The notes beneath the pieces are model-generated. The model was not told the origin of the DNA. It searched no databases and saw nothing but the letters and a program-made list of their open reading frames with translations. A program made the translations under genes and the position numbers. Source: Flavobacterium soli DSM 19725 (GTDB lineage Bacteria; Bacteroidota; Bacteroidia; Flavobacteriales; Flavobacteriaceae). Taken from it: 64,000 nucleotides of DNA. Position 1 is the stretch's first letter; each line of letters starts with the position of its first letter. The stretch is taken from NCBI RefSeq assembly GCF_000422705.1, contig NZ_AUGO01000015.1, forward strand, positions 1-64,000. The letters are read 5' to 3'. This document shows positions 24,757 to 33,179 of this stretch, in pieces.

Positions 24757-26049
24757 TTAAGAATTCATCAACCCCTCAATTTCCTCTACCTCAATCGGGA
24801 TATTTCGCATCAGGTTAAACGGTTCTCCGGATTCTTGAACGACAACATTGTCTTCCAATCTAATTCCGAAACCTTCGGCAGGAATGTAAATTCCAGGCTC
24901 TACCGTGAATACCATATTGGCTTGCATTGGCTCGTGAAGCAAACCATAATCATGCGTGTCAAGTCCCATGTGGTGAGAAGTTCCGTGCATAAAATATTTT
25001 TTATAGGCTGGCCAATCTGGATTTTCGTTCTGTACATCGGCTTTGTCAATAAGACCCAAACCTAATAATTCAGAAGTCATTAATTTACCCACTTCTAGAT
25101 GATATTGTTTCCAAAGTGTTCCTGGAACAAGCATTTTTGTAGCTTCGTTTTTCACTCTCAAAACCGCATTGTAAACTGCTTTTTGTCGGTCAGAATATCT
25201 TCCTGAAACTGGAATCGTTCTCGATAAATCGCTTGAATAATTGGCATATTCAGCAGCGACATCTAGTAAAATCAAGTCTCCCGCTTTGCATTGCTGGTTG
25301 TTTTCGATATAATGCAAAACGTTGGCATTATTTCCAGAAGCAATTATTGGAGTGTATGCAAAACCTTTTGAGCGGTTGCGAACAAATTCGTGGATCAATT
25401 CGGCCTCGATTTCATATTCCGTCACATTTGGTTTTACGAATGACAATAATCTTCTGAAACCTTTTTCGGTAATATTACAAGCATTCTGAATCAAATCAAG
25501 TTCTTCACTTTCTTTTACCGAACGTAAACGTTGCAAGATTGGGTTTGATTTTTCTACTTTATGAGCCGGATAGTTCTCCTTCCACCATTTTACAAAACGA
25601 GCTTCACGTGTTTCAGTTTCAATAGATGCACGATAATGTTCGTTTGTATTGATGTAAATCGTTTCAGAATAGGCCATGATTTCCTTTAATGTTTTATGGA
25701 AATCCTGCAACCAAATCACGGTTTTCACACCCGAAACTTCAAAAGCACGTTCTTTTGTTAGCTTTTCACCTTCCCAAATCGCGATGTGTTCGTTGGTTTC
25801 TTTAAGGAAAAGAATCTCTTTCAAATTTTCATAAGGAGCATCTGGAAAAAGCAACAAGATACTTTCTTCTTGGTCAACTCCGCTCAAATAAAAGATGTCG
25901 CGGTGTTGTGCAAACGGCAAAGTGCTATCGGCCGAAACCGGATAAATATCGTTAGAATTAAAAATTGCAACGCTGTTTGGCTTCATTTGAGCCGTAAACT
26001 TTTGACGATTTTTTATAAATAAGTTACGGTCAATTTGATGGTATTTCAT
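24757..26049 (-). CDS. pepP: Xaa-Pro aminopeptidase (peptidase M24B)
   Basis: 430 aa. The N-terminal creatinase-like domain (about 1-170) is followed by the catalytic 'pita-bread' domain. Metal-ligand and active-site motifs are ILLDVAAEYANYSSDLSRTI (two Asp), HGTSHHMGLDTHD, VFTVEPGIYIP and IRLEDNVVV. It removes an N-terminal residue before proline. It is a solitary gene with its own terminator. Confidence 0.92.
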   Translation of the reverse strand: MKYHQIDRNLFIKNRQKFTAQMKPNSVAIFNSNDIYPVSADSTLPFAQHRDIFYLSGVDQEESILLLFPDAPYENLKEILFLKETNEHIAIWEGEKLTKERAFEVSGVKTVIWLQDFHKTLKEIMAYSETIYINTNEHYRASIETETREARFVKWWKENYPAHKVEKSNPILQRLRSVKESEELDLIQNACNITEKGFRRLLSFVKPNVTEYEIEAELIHEFVRNRSKGFAYTPIIASGNNANVLHYIENNQQCKAGDLILLDVAAEYANYSSDLSRTIPVSGRYSDRQKAVYNAVLRVKNEATKMLVPGTLWKQYHLEVGKLMTSELLGLGLIDKADVQNENPDWPAYKKYFMHGTSHHMGLDTHDYGLLHEPMQANMVFTVEPGIYIPAEGFGIRLEDNVVVQESGEPFNLMRNIPIEVEEIEGLMNS

Positions 26050-26120
26050 AATATAAAACTTTGATAATTGTGTATATCAAAATTAGGGAAAGATTAGTTG
26101 TAACAAGTAGCCAAATGGCG

Positions 26121-26717
26121 TTATTTTATATTTTTTCGGATACGGCTCATGTGCCTTGAAGAAATTCCGAGAAAGGAAGAAAGGTAGTGAAGAGGCACTT
26201 CCTGAAGCAGTTTAGGTTCGGTAGACAATAATTTATGGTAACGTTCTTCTGGTGAAAGTGTCAGCAAATCAATACGATAATCATCAATAAGACAAAGCTG
26301 TTTTTCAATCAGATTATAATAGAATTGATGGAAAGCTTCATTATTTTCAATCAAATTTTTGAAGGTTTTCAAATCCACAATCCATAATCCACAATCGGAT
26401 ATGGCCTTGATATTTTTTCGTGAAGGCTTGTTGAATAGAAAGCTGTTCAAGGAGCTGGTAACAGAATTTCGAAGTGCCAAATAAGTGGTTTTTTCCTCGT
26501 CATCCACCATAATAGAATGTTGCAGGATGCCACTTTCTACATAGCAGAAATAGTGGCAAACTTCGCCTTCCTTAACAAAGAAATCATTCTTTTTGAGCGA
26601 TAAAAAGGTAAACGCGTCTTTGGATTTTTCCAAAAGCTTACTAAAGGAATCGTCAACAGGATTGGCAAACTCTGTCAGGTAGTCTAAAAAATTCGTAGGT
26701 TTTGCCACTGCTTTCAT
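26121..26717 (-). CDS. Crp/Fnr family transcriptional regulator
   Basis: 198 aa from the ATG at 26717. An N-terminal cyclic-nucleotide-binding-like sensor fold (about residues 25-130, with VKEGEVCHYFCYVESGILQ) is followed by a winged helix, with LHYLSSFLGISSRHMSRIRK as the recognition part (about 175-195). The frame could start at TTG 26744, but the -7 box TAATTTTG (26723-26730) ends 5 nt before the ATG, so the longer form is unlikely. The ligand and regulon are unknown. Confidence 0.85.
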   Translation of the reverse strand: MKAVAKPTNFLDYLTEFANPVDDSFSKLLEKSKDAFTFLSLKKNDFFVKEGEVCHYFCYVESGILQHSIMVDDEEKTTYLALRNSVTSSLNSFLFNKPSRKNIKAISDCGLWIVDLKTFKNLIENNEAFHQFYYNLIEKQLCLIDDYRIDLLTLSPEERYHKLLSTEPKLLQEVPLHYLSSFLGISSRHMSRIRKNIK

Positions 26718-26722
26718 AAGGA

Positions 26723-26730
26723 CAAAATTA
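26723..26730 (-). promoter_or_regulatory. -7 box of the Crp/Fnr gene
   Basis: TAATTTTG on the minus strand. Transcription would start at or next to the ATG at 26717, suggesting a leaderless message and independent expression from mvaS. No good -33 TTG was seen. Confidence 0.45.
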
Positions 26731-26756
26731 CCTAAAAATTTCAAACGAAAGAGGTG

Positions 26757-28118
26757 TTACTCCACCCATTTATAATATCTGGCACCAATCAGATTCGGGA
26801 TTTCTTTTTCAATCCTATCTAAAACCCATTCTTGTTTTGGTTGCAGGACAGATGTTTTTAATTCCTTTTTATGCAGTTTTTCATAGGTTTCAAAATCAAT
26901 TTCAATACTTTTTTTCAAGGTTTCAAAGAGTTTTACTTTGGCTACAGCCAATTTCCAGTCGAGCATAACAACACCTTCAAACACCTTTGATTTTGAACCT
27001 GAACCATAGGCTAGAAAGCCAATCTTTTTGCCTTCGAGTTCACTATTTTTCTCCGAAGCATTGGCCAAAGTCGAAAGCAATCCCATAAAAATTGAACCGG
27101 TATATAAATTTCCAATCAAGGAAGAAGCAAGTTCTGCGGGTTGTAGTTTTTTAGAAACAAATGCTTTGTAGGCATCGGTTTTACTTAGCTCTTTTAATTT
27201 ATTCTGATATTCCACAGCATCTTCATCGCCCGAAAGTATTTTTTTATGGGCATCCAAGGCATAAATTTCGGGAAGCATTCTTCGGCCCTGAAACGCATAG
27301 GGAAGGTGCATGATGATATTTTCCCAGTAATGGTAGAGTGAATCTTCGGTGTTTTTTAAATCCTTCAACGAAAAATAAGCATCTCTAGTTCTGTCGGTAT
27401 AGCATTGGTTGGAATATTGACCGTCAAAAACAGGCTGGTCCTTGTGGATTTCAATTTCGCTTTCCAAATTTTCAAACCAAGGTTCGTTGCTGGAACTTCC
27501 TGTAATTTCTTCTTTTGCGACATGACGATACGGTTTAAAAAAGTCAAAAACACCTTTTGTGCTAACGGTCCATTGATTATCAAAAGCAATAATTCTCGGG
27601 TTGGAACTAATCAGCATTGCCAAAGCTCCAGCACCTTGGGTATATTCTCCGGTTGAATTCAAGTCATATTTTGCAATATCGGTAGTGACAACAATCGCTT
27701 TTTTATCAGGGTATAATCGAACGAAATCGAGACAATTTTGCAACGCATCAACACCACCAATGCAAGCGAAAGTAAAATCGACAGCATCACATTCGGCAAG
27801 TATGTTTTCGCCAAATTTTTGTTCCATCAAGGCAATTAAAAACGAGGCGATTGGTTTAGAATTGTCAATTCCGCTTTCGGTACCGACATAGATTCTGGAA
27901 ATTTCGCTCAAGTCGATGTCGTTTTCGAGAATGAGTTTCGTCAAGGCATTGGCACCTAAAACCACCGTGTCCTGATGCACATCCGGCAAGGTCATATTGA
28001 TTAAGCCCAAACCTTTTTCGAGTTTTTCGGGTTCAATATTTCGGGCTTTCGCCAAAGTTTGAATGGATAAATATATTTTGGAAACATCAAAAGCTAGGGC
28101 ATCAATTCCTGTTCTCAT
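26757..28118 (-). CDS. mvaS: Hydroxymethylglutaryl-CoA synthase
   Basis: 453 aa, HMG-CoA synthase of the mevalonate pathway, which makes isoprenoid precursors from acetyl-CoA and acetoacetyl-CoA. The catalytic Glu is in YVGTESGIDNSKP (about residue 80), the nucleophile Cys in DFTFACIGGVDAL (about 117), and the GEYTQGAGALAML segment is conserved. It is an early mevalonate step; no other mevalonate gene is seen here. It precedes a Crp/Fnr gene on the same strand. Confidence 0.93.
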   Translation of the reverse strand: MRTGIDALAFDVSKIYLSIQTLAKARNIEPEKLEKGLGLINMTLPDVHQDTVVLGANALTKLILENDIDLSEISRIYVGTESGIDNSKPIASFLIALMEQKFGENILAECDAVDFTFACIGGVDALQNCLDFVRLYPDKKAIVVTTDIAKYDLNSTGEYTQGAGALAMLISSNPRIIAFDNQWTVSTKGVFDFFKPYRHVAKEEITGSSSNEPWFENLESEIEIHKDQPVFDGQYSNQCYTDRTRDAYFSLKDLKNTEDSLYHYWENIIMHLPYAFQGRRMLPEIYALDAHKKILSGDEDAVEYQNKLKELSKTDAYKAFVSKKLQPAELASSLIGNLYTGSIFMGLLSTLANASEKNSELEGKKIGFLAYGSGSKSKVFEGVVMLDWKLAVAKVKLFETLKKSIEIDFETYEKLHKKELKTSVLQPKQEWVLDRIEKEIPNLIGARYYKWVE

Positions 28119-28310
28119 TTTGGATTTTTTTTTCGGATGCTAAAATTAGGACTATCAAGCTAAAAAACATCCTTTTTAATTTAGAAATAACGCCAGATTT
28201 TCATTTTTATTGAATTTAGAAAAAAGTATATTCTAAATTATGAAATCCATAATTTTAGTTGGGCAAGCTCTTTATTTATATTAATTTAGCACGACTTTAA
28301 AACATTTGAA

Positions 28311-29162
28311 ATGAACTATATTGTCTCCCTATTCGCTTTCGTACTTTCGTTAAATGCTGTTGCACAAGACAAACCAGCTTACCAGATTTTTGATATAAAC
28401 GGAAAGAAAAGTTCCTATTCTAAAATGTTGCAAAAAGCCGAAAATTCTGAAGTGGTTTTGTTTGGAGAACATCACGATAATTCCATCATTCACTGGTTGC
28501 AACTGGAACTTACAAAAGATTTGGCAGAGAAAAAGCAACTGGTTTTAGGTGCCGAAATGATTGAAGCTGATAATCAAAAGCAGTTGGACCAATATCTGAA
28601 AGATGAAATCAATCAGAAGGCCTTTGACACTTTGGCCCGGCTTTGGAACAATCATAAAACAGATTATAAGCCTTTGGTGGATTTTGCAAAAGAGAAAAAA
28701 TTCAATTTCATTGCTACAAATGTTCCAAGACGTTATGCAAGTTTGGTGTATAAACAAGGTTTTGAAGCGTTGGATAAATTATCTGCGGAAGAGAAATCAT
28801 GGATAGCTCCGTTTCCTATTGCCTATGATAAAAATCTTCCAGGTTATGTGAAGATGCTCGAAATGATGGGTGATCACGCTAATGAAAATCTTCCGAAAGC
28901 ACAAGCTATCAAAGATGCAACGATGGGATATTTTATATTACAAAATTTAAAATCAAATTCGGTTTTTGTGCATTACAACGGAACCTATCACAGTGATAAT
29001 TTTGATGGAATAAATTGGTATTTGAAAAAAGTACAACCTGCTCTAAAAATCATGACCATTGCCACTGTTTCGCAAAAAGAAGTTTCAGAATTGGAAAATG
29101 AAAACCTGAAATTAGCTGATTTTATCATTGTTGTAGATGAAGATGTGACTAAAACGTACTAA
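28311..29162 (+). CDS. ChaN-family iron-regulated protein
   Basis: 283 aa. A signal peptide ends NAVAQ. The family motif VVLFGEHHDNSIIHWLQL (about residues 49-66) is clear, and HYNGTYHSDNFDGINWYL follows near residue 224. ChaN proteins bind haem in the periplasm and are related to Tiki/EreA-type hydrolases. The lipoprotein cysteine seen in some relatives is absent here. No haem uptake genes are adjacent. Confidence 0.85.
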   Translation: MNYIVSLFAFVLSLNAVAQDKPAYQIFDINGKKSSYSKMLQKAENSEVVLFGEHHDNSIIHWLQLELTKDLAEKKQLVLGAEMIEADNQKQLDQYLKDEINQKAFDTLARLWNNHKTDYKPLVDFAKEKKFNFIATNVPRRYASLVYKQGFEALDKLSAEEKSWIAPFPIAYDKNLPGYVKMLEMMGDHANENLPKAQAIKDATMGYFILQNLKSNSVFVHYNGTYHSDNFDGINWYLKKVQPALKIMTIATVSQKEVSELENENLKLADFIIVVDEDVTKTY

Positions 29163-29319
29163 TTTAAAAATATTTTTTCAGCAATTTAAAACCTCGATTT
29201 GGCAGATTTTTTTCGGCATTAAAAGTTTAATTTCAAATTAATTATGCAGAATAAAATTTTACCTCTGATTTACTGCAAACTATAAACACTTTATACTGAT
29301 TATAAATAAGTCGAAAAGG

Positions 29320-29350
29320 TTGTAGTTATTTTGAATATGCGTTATTTTTG
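29320..29350 (+). promoter_or_regulatory. Promoter of sdhCAB
   Basis: TTG at 29320-29322, 20-nt spacer, TATTTTTG at 29343-29350. The start would fall near 29355, so the frame's upstream ATG at 29348 is excluded and sdhC begins at 29381. Confidence 0.75.
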
Positions 29351-29380
29351 TGTACTTTTTTAAACACACAAACAACTCTT

Positions 29381-30211
29381 ATGGCAAAATCTGCAATCTT
29401 AAAGTCATCTCTAGCAAAAAAGTACTGGATGGCTCTAACGGGTTTATTTTTATGCTTGTTTTTAGCGGGCCACTTGGCCGGAAACTTACAGCTTATTTTC
29501 GGAAATGCATTACAATTCAACCAGTATGCATTGTTTATGACCACCAATCCGGCGGTTAAATTATTATCTTATGTTACCTATATTTCAATTCTTTTTCATG
29601 CAATTGATGGTATTTTGCTAACGGTTCAAAACCAAAGAGCACGACCAATCAAGTATGCGAAGGAAAATGCTTCGGCTAATTCAGCTTGGGCTTCAAGAAA
29701 CATGGCGGTTTTAGGAACATTGATTTTGGTTTTTATCGTGACACACATGGTAAATTTTTGGGCAAAGATGCATTTTGATGCAAACATGCCTTTGCAAACC
29801 ATAATGATTGACACTGGAGGAGGTAAACAAGAACTTTATTTGACAACAGATGGAGATTATTTGCCAAAGGTTCGAGTAGAGCAAAAACTGGTTACCATCA
29901 AGAATAGAACTGAGTTTTATGACACGGGAGCCGATGTAAAAATTAAGGATGGTTATAAAGATCTACACAAAATTACGTTTGCCTTTTTTCAAGATGCAAA
30001 ATACGGTTTGATTGCCACAATTGCTTATGTAATTGCAATGTTCGTTTTAGCATTTCACTTGCTGCACGGATTTGCAAGTGCCTTCCAATCTTTAGGTGCT
30101 AACAATCCAAAATACAACGGACTAATAAGAAGTTTCGGAAAAGGTTTTGCTATCATAGTGCCACTTTTATTCGCGATTATTCCAGTTTACATTCACTTTT
30201 TTGCTAAATAA
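29381..30211 (+). CDS. sdhC: Succinate dehydrogenase cytochrome b subunit
   Basis: 276 aa from MAKSAILKSSLAKK. It has five transmembrane helices and the paired histidines of a B-type, di-haem single-subunit anchor (AGHLAGNLQLI, ILFHAIDGILL, IVTHMVNFW, AFHLLHGFASAFQ). It anchors SdhA and SdhB and passes electrons to menaquinone. It is first in a three-gene operon sdhCAB. The long loop between helices contains the IDTGGGKQELYL segment, common in this group. Confidence 0.93.
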   Translation: MAKSAILKSSLAKKYWMALTGLFLCLFLAGHLAGNLQLIFGNALQFNQYALFMTTNPAVKLLSYVTYISILFHAIDGILLTVQNQRARPIKYAKENASANSAWASRNMAVLGTLILVFIVTHMVNFWAKMHFDANMPLQTIMIDTGGGKQELYLTTDGDYLPKVRVEQKLVTIKNRTEFYDTGADVKIKDGYKDLHKITFAFFQDAKYGLIATIAYVIAMFVLAFHLLHGFASAFQSLGANNPKYNGLIRSFGKGFAIIVPLLFAIIPVYIHFFAK

Positions 30212-30226
30212 TATAGTATACAAATC

Positions 30227-32227
30227 ATGAGTTTAGATTCAAAAATTCCTGCAGGTCCAATTTCGGACAAATGGACAGATTATAAAAATCATATTAATTT
30301 AGTGAACCCAGCTAACAAACGTAATATTGATATTATCGTTGTTGGAACGGGACTTGCTGGTGGTTCTGCCGCTGCAACTTTAGCTGAATTAGGTTATAAC
30401 GTAAAAGCATTTTGCTTTCAAGATTCACCAAGAAGAGCTCACTCGATTGCAGCTCAAGGTGGTATCAATGCTGCAAAAAACTATCAAGGAGATGGAGATT
30501 CAACTTTCCGTTTGTTTTATGATACAGTGAAAGGTGGTGACTACCGTGCTCGTGAAGCAAATGTTCACCGTCTAGCGGAAGTTTCAGCTAATATCATCGA
30601 CCAATGTGTGGCACAAGGTGTTCCGTTGGCTCGTGAATATGGCGGACTTTTGGACAACCGTTCTTTTGGAGGAACTCTAGTTTCTAGAACATTCTATGCA
30701 AAAGGGCAAACAGGACAACAATTATTATTAGGAGCTTATTCTGCAATGAACCGTCAAATCGGTCGTGGAAAAATCAAAATGCACAACCGTCACGAAATGC
30801 TAGATTTAGTTATCGTAAACGGAAAAGCTAGAGGAATTATCGCTCGTAATTTGGTTACTGGAGAAATTGAAAGACATTCAGCTCACGCGGTTGTCATTGC
30901 TTCTGGAGGATACGGAAACGTATTTTTCCTTTCTACAAATGCAATGGGAAGTAACGCGACTGCAGCTTGGAAAATACATAAAAAAGGGGCGTTTTTTGCA
31001 AATCCTTGTTACACACAAATTCACCCAACTTGTATTCCAGTTTCAGGAGATCACCAGTCAAAATTGACTTTGATGTCGGAATCGTTGAGAAATGACGGTA
31101 GAATCTGGGTTCCAAAATCATTGGAAGATGCAAAAGCCATCCGTGAAGGAAAAAAGAAACCAACGGATTTATCTGAAGCAGAAAGAGATTACTACTTGGA
31201 AAGAAGATATCCATCTTTTGGAAACTTGGTACCACGTGATATCGCTTCTCGTGCTGCAAAAGAAAGATGTGATGCAGGTTTTGGTGTAAATAAGACAGGA
31301 GAAGCTGTTTATTTGGACTTTGCTGCAGCAATCGAAAGATACGGAAAAGACCAAGCCAGAATAAAGCATTTGGACGAAAATGACATGAAACTGGTGAAGA
31401 AATTAGGAACTGAAGTAGTGGCTAATAAATATGGTAACTTGTTCCAAATGTATGAGAAAATCGTTGATGAGAATCCATATGAAACTCCGATGATGATTTA
31501 CCCAGCAGTTCACTATACAATGGGTGGAACTTGGGTTGATTATAATTTGATGACGACTATTCCAGGTTGTTTCTCAATTGGAGAATCTAATTTCTCTGAT
31601 CACGGAGCGAACCGTTTGGGAGCTTCAGCTTTGATGCAAGGTTTGGCTGATGGATATTTCGTATTACCTTACACAATCGGAGATTATTTGGCTCCAGATA
31701 TCAAGACAGGAAAAATTTCTACAGATTTGCCAGAATTCGTAGAAGCTGAAAATAATGTTAGAGAACAATTGAACAAGTTCATCAACAATAACGGAACACA
31801 TTCTGTTGACCATTTCCATAAGAAATTAGGTAAAATTATGTGGGACAAAGTAGGTATGGCTCGAAATGCAAAAGGCTTGACCGAAGCAATCGATGAAATT
31901 GCTGCTTTGCGTGAGGAATTCTACAGAGATGTAAAAGTGCCTGGAACTTTGGACAGCTTTAACCAAGAATTGGAAAAAGCAATGCGTGTTGCTGATTTCC
32001 TTGAATTAGGAGAGCTTTTTGCAAAAGACGCTTTGCATAGAAATGAATCTTGTGGAGGACACTTTCGTGAGGAGTACCAAACACCAGAAGGAGAAGCACA
32101 GCGTGATGATGAGAATTTTGCTTACGTTGCCGCTTGGGAATACAAAGGAAAACCTAGCGAAGCTGTATTGCACAAGGAGCCTTTGGTTTTTGATAACGTG
32201 AAATTGGTTCAAAGAAGTTACAAATAA
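30227..32227 (+). CDS. sdhA: Succinate dehydrogenase flavoprotein subunit
   Basis: 666 aa. The N-terminal FAD-binding motif is [20 protein letters not shown]. The covalent-FAD histidine is in [18 protein letters not shown] (about residue 73). Substrate-site residues appear in [12 protein letters not shown] and [17 protein letters not shown]. It oxidises succinate to fumarate (or the reverse) in the TCA cycle, at the inner membrane. It follows sdhC by 15 nt, and sdhB follows after 48 nt. Confidence 0.95.
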   Translation: MSLDSKIPAGPISDKWTDYKNHINLVNPANKRNIDIIVVGTGLAGGSAAATLAELGYNVKAFCFQDSPRRAHSIAAQGGINAAKNYQGDGDSTFRLFYDTVKGGDYRAREANVHRLAEVSANIIDQCVAQGVPLAREYGGLLDNRSFGGTLVSRTFYAKGQTGQQLLLGAYSAMNRQIGRGKIKMHNRHEMLDLVIVNGKARGIIARNLVTGEIERHSAHAVVIASGGYGNVFFLSTNAMGSNATAAWKIHKKGAFFANPCYTQIHPTCIPVSGDHQSKLTLMSESLRNDGRIWVPKSLEDAKAIREGKKKPTDLSEAERDYYLERRYPSFGNLVPRDIASRAAKERCDAGFGVNKTGEAVYLDFAAAIERYGKDQARIKHLDENDMKLVKKLGTEVVANKYGNLFQMYEKIVDENPYETPMMIYPAVHYTMGGTWVDYNLMTTIPGCFSIGESNFSDHGANRLGASALMQGLADGYFVLPYTIGDYLAPDIKTGKISTDLPEFVEAENNVREQLNKFINNNGTHSVDHFHKKLGKIMWDKVGMARNAKGLTEAIDEIAALREEFYRDVKVPGTLDSFNQELEKAMRVADFLELGELFAKDALHRNESCGGHFREEYQTPEGEAQRDDENFAYVAAWEYKGKPSEAVLHKEPLVFDNVKLVQRSYK

Positions 32228-32275
32228 GATATAAGTTCGGGTGTACCGATTACTTAATTCTCAATACTGAAAATT

Positions 32276-33019
32276 ATGAAACTTACATTAAAAATATGGC
32301 GTCAGAAAAACGCTAAAGAAACAGGAAAAATCGTTGAATATCCAATAGACAATGTTTCTCCAGATATGTCTTTCTTAGAAATGCTTGACGTTTTGAACGA
32401 AGGCTTAATTAATAAAGGAGATGATCCTGTTGCATTTGATCACGATTGTCGCGAAGGAATCTGTGGGATGTGTTCGCTTTTCATTAATGGAGAAGCTCAT
32501 GGTCCAGATAGAGGCGTTACAACTTGTCAATTGCACATGAGAATGTTTAAGGATGGCGACACGATCTTTATCGAGCCTTTCCGTGCAAAAGCATTCCCTG
32601 TGATCAAAGATTTGGTTGTGGATAGAAGTTCTTTCGATAGAATTCAACACGCTGGAGGATTTATTTCGGTAAACACTTCTGGAAACACAATCGATGCCAA
32701 TACAATTCCAATCAACAAGCACGATGCTGACCGTTCTTTTGACGCTGCAACTTGTATTGGTTGTGGAGCTTGTGTAGCCACTTGTAAAAACTCATCAGCA
32801 ATGTTGTTTGTTTCTGCAAAAGTATCGCAGTTCGCCTTATTGCCACAAGGAAAAGTTGAAGCAGCCGACAGGGTTTTAAACATGGTAAACCAAATGGATG
32901 CCGAAGGTTTTGGAAACTGTACCAATACAGGAGCTTGCGAAGTAGAGTGTCCGAAAGGGATTTCGCTTGAAAATATTGCTAGAATGAATAGAGAATATTT
33001 GGTGGCAAGTATCAAATAA
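32276..33019 (+). CDS. sdhB: Succinate dehydrogenase iron-sulfur subunit
   Basis: 247 aa. The 2Fe-2S ligands are in [13 protein letters not shown] and VTTCQ (about residues 60-85). The 4Fe-4S and 3Fe-4S ligands are [14 protein letters not shown] and [15 protein letters not shown] (about 158-171 and 219-233). It carries electrons from SdhA to the SdhC haems. It is the last gene of the operon, followed by a terminator. Confidence 0.95.
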   Translation: MKLTLKIWRQKNAKETGKIVEYPIDNVSPDMSFLEMLDVLNEGLINKGDDPVAFDHDCREGICGMCSLFINGEAHGPDRGVTTCQLHMRMFKDGDTIFIEPFRAKAFPVIKDLVVDRSSFDRIQHAGGFISVNTSGNTIDANTIPINKHDADRSFDAATCIGCGACVATCKNSSAMLFVSAKVSQFALLPQGKVEAADRVLNMVNQMDAEGFGNCTNTGACEVECPKGISLENIARMNREYLVASIK

Positions 33020-33050
33020 GCCAAAAGAGAATAGCCATAAGGCAAAAGTA

Positions 33051-33082
33051 AAAACGCATCTGAATCAACAGATGCGTTTTTT
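33051..33082 (+). terminator. Terminator of sdhCAB
   Basis: AAAACGCATCTG / CAGATGCGTTTT stem with AATCAA loop and T tail. Confidence 0.88.
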
Positions 33083-33153
33083 ATTTTAAGTTACCCAGAT
33101 AAAGATTTAAACTCTGCTTGAGCTGGTCCCTCAGTTACATAATAAGATTTTCC

Positions 33154-33161
33154 TATATTTG
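33154..33161 (+). promoter_or_regulatory. -7 box of the GH92 gene
   Basis: TATATTTG. It overlaps the first codon of the longer frame (TTG at 33159), so the real start is the ATG at 33180. Confidence 0.5.
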
Positions 33162-33179
33162 AAAAGCAAATACAATACA

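Noticed and set aside
33154..33161. TTG start at 33159 for the GH92 gene
   Set aside because: It lies inside the -7 promoter box, so it cannot be translated from that promoter; the ATG at 33180 gives a proper signal peptide.
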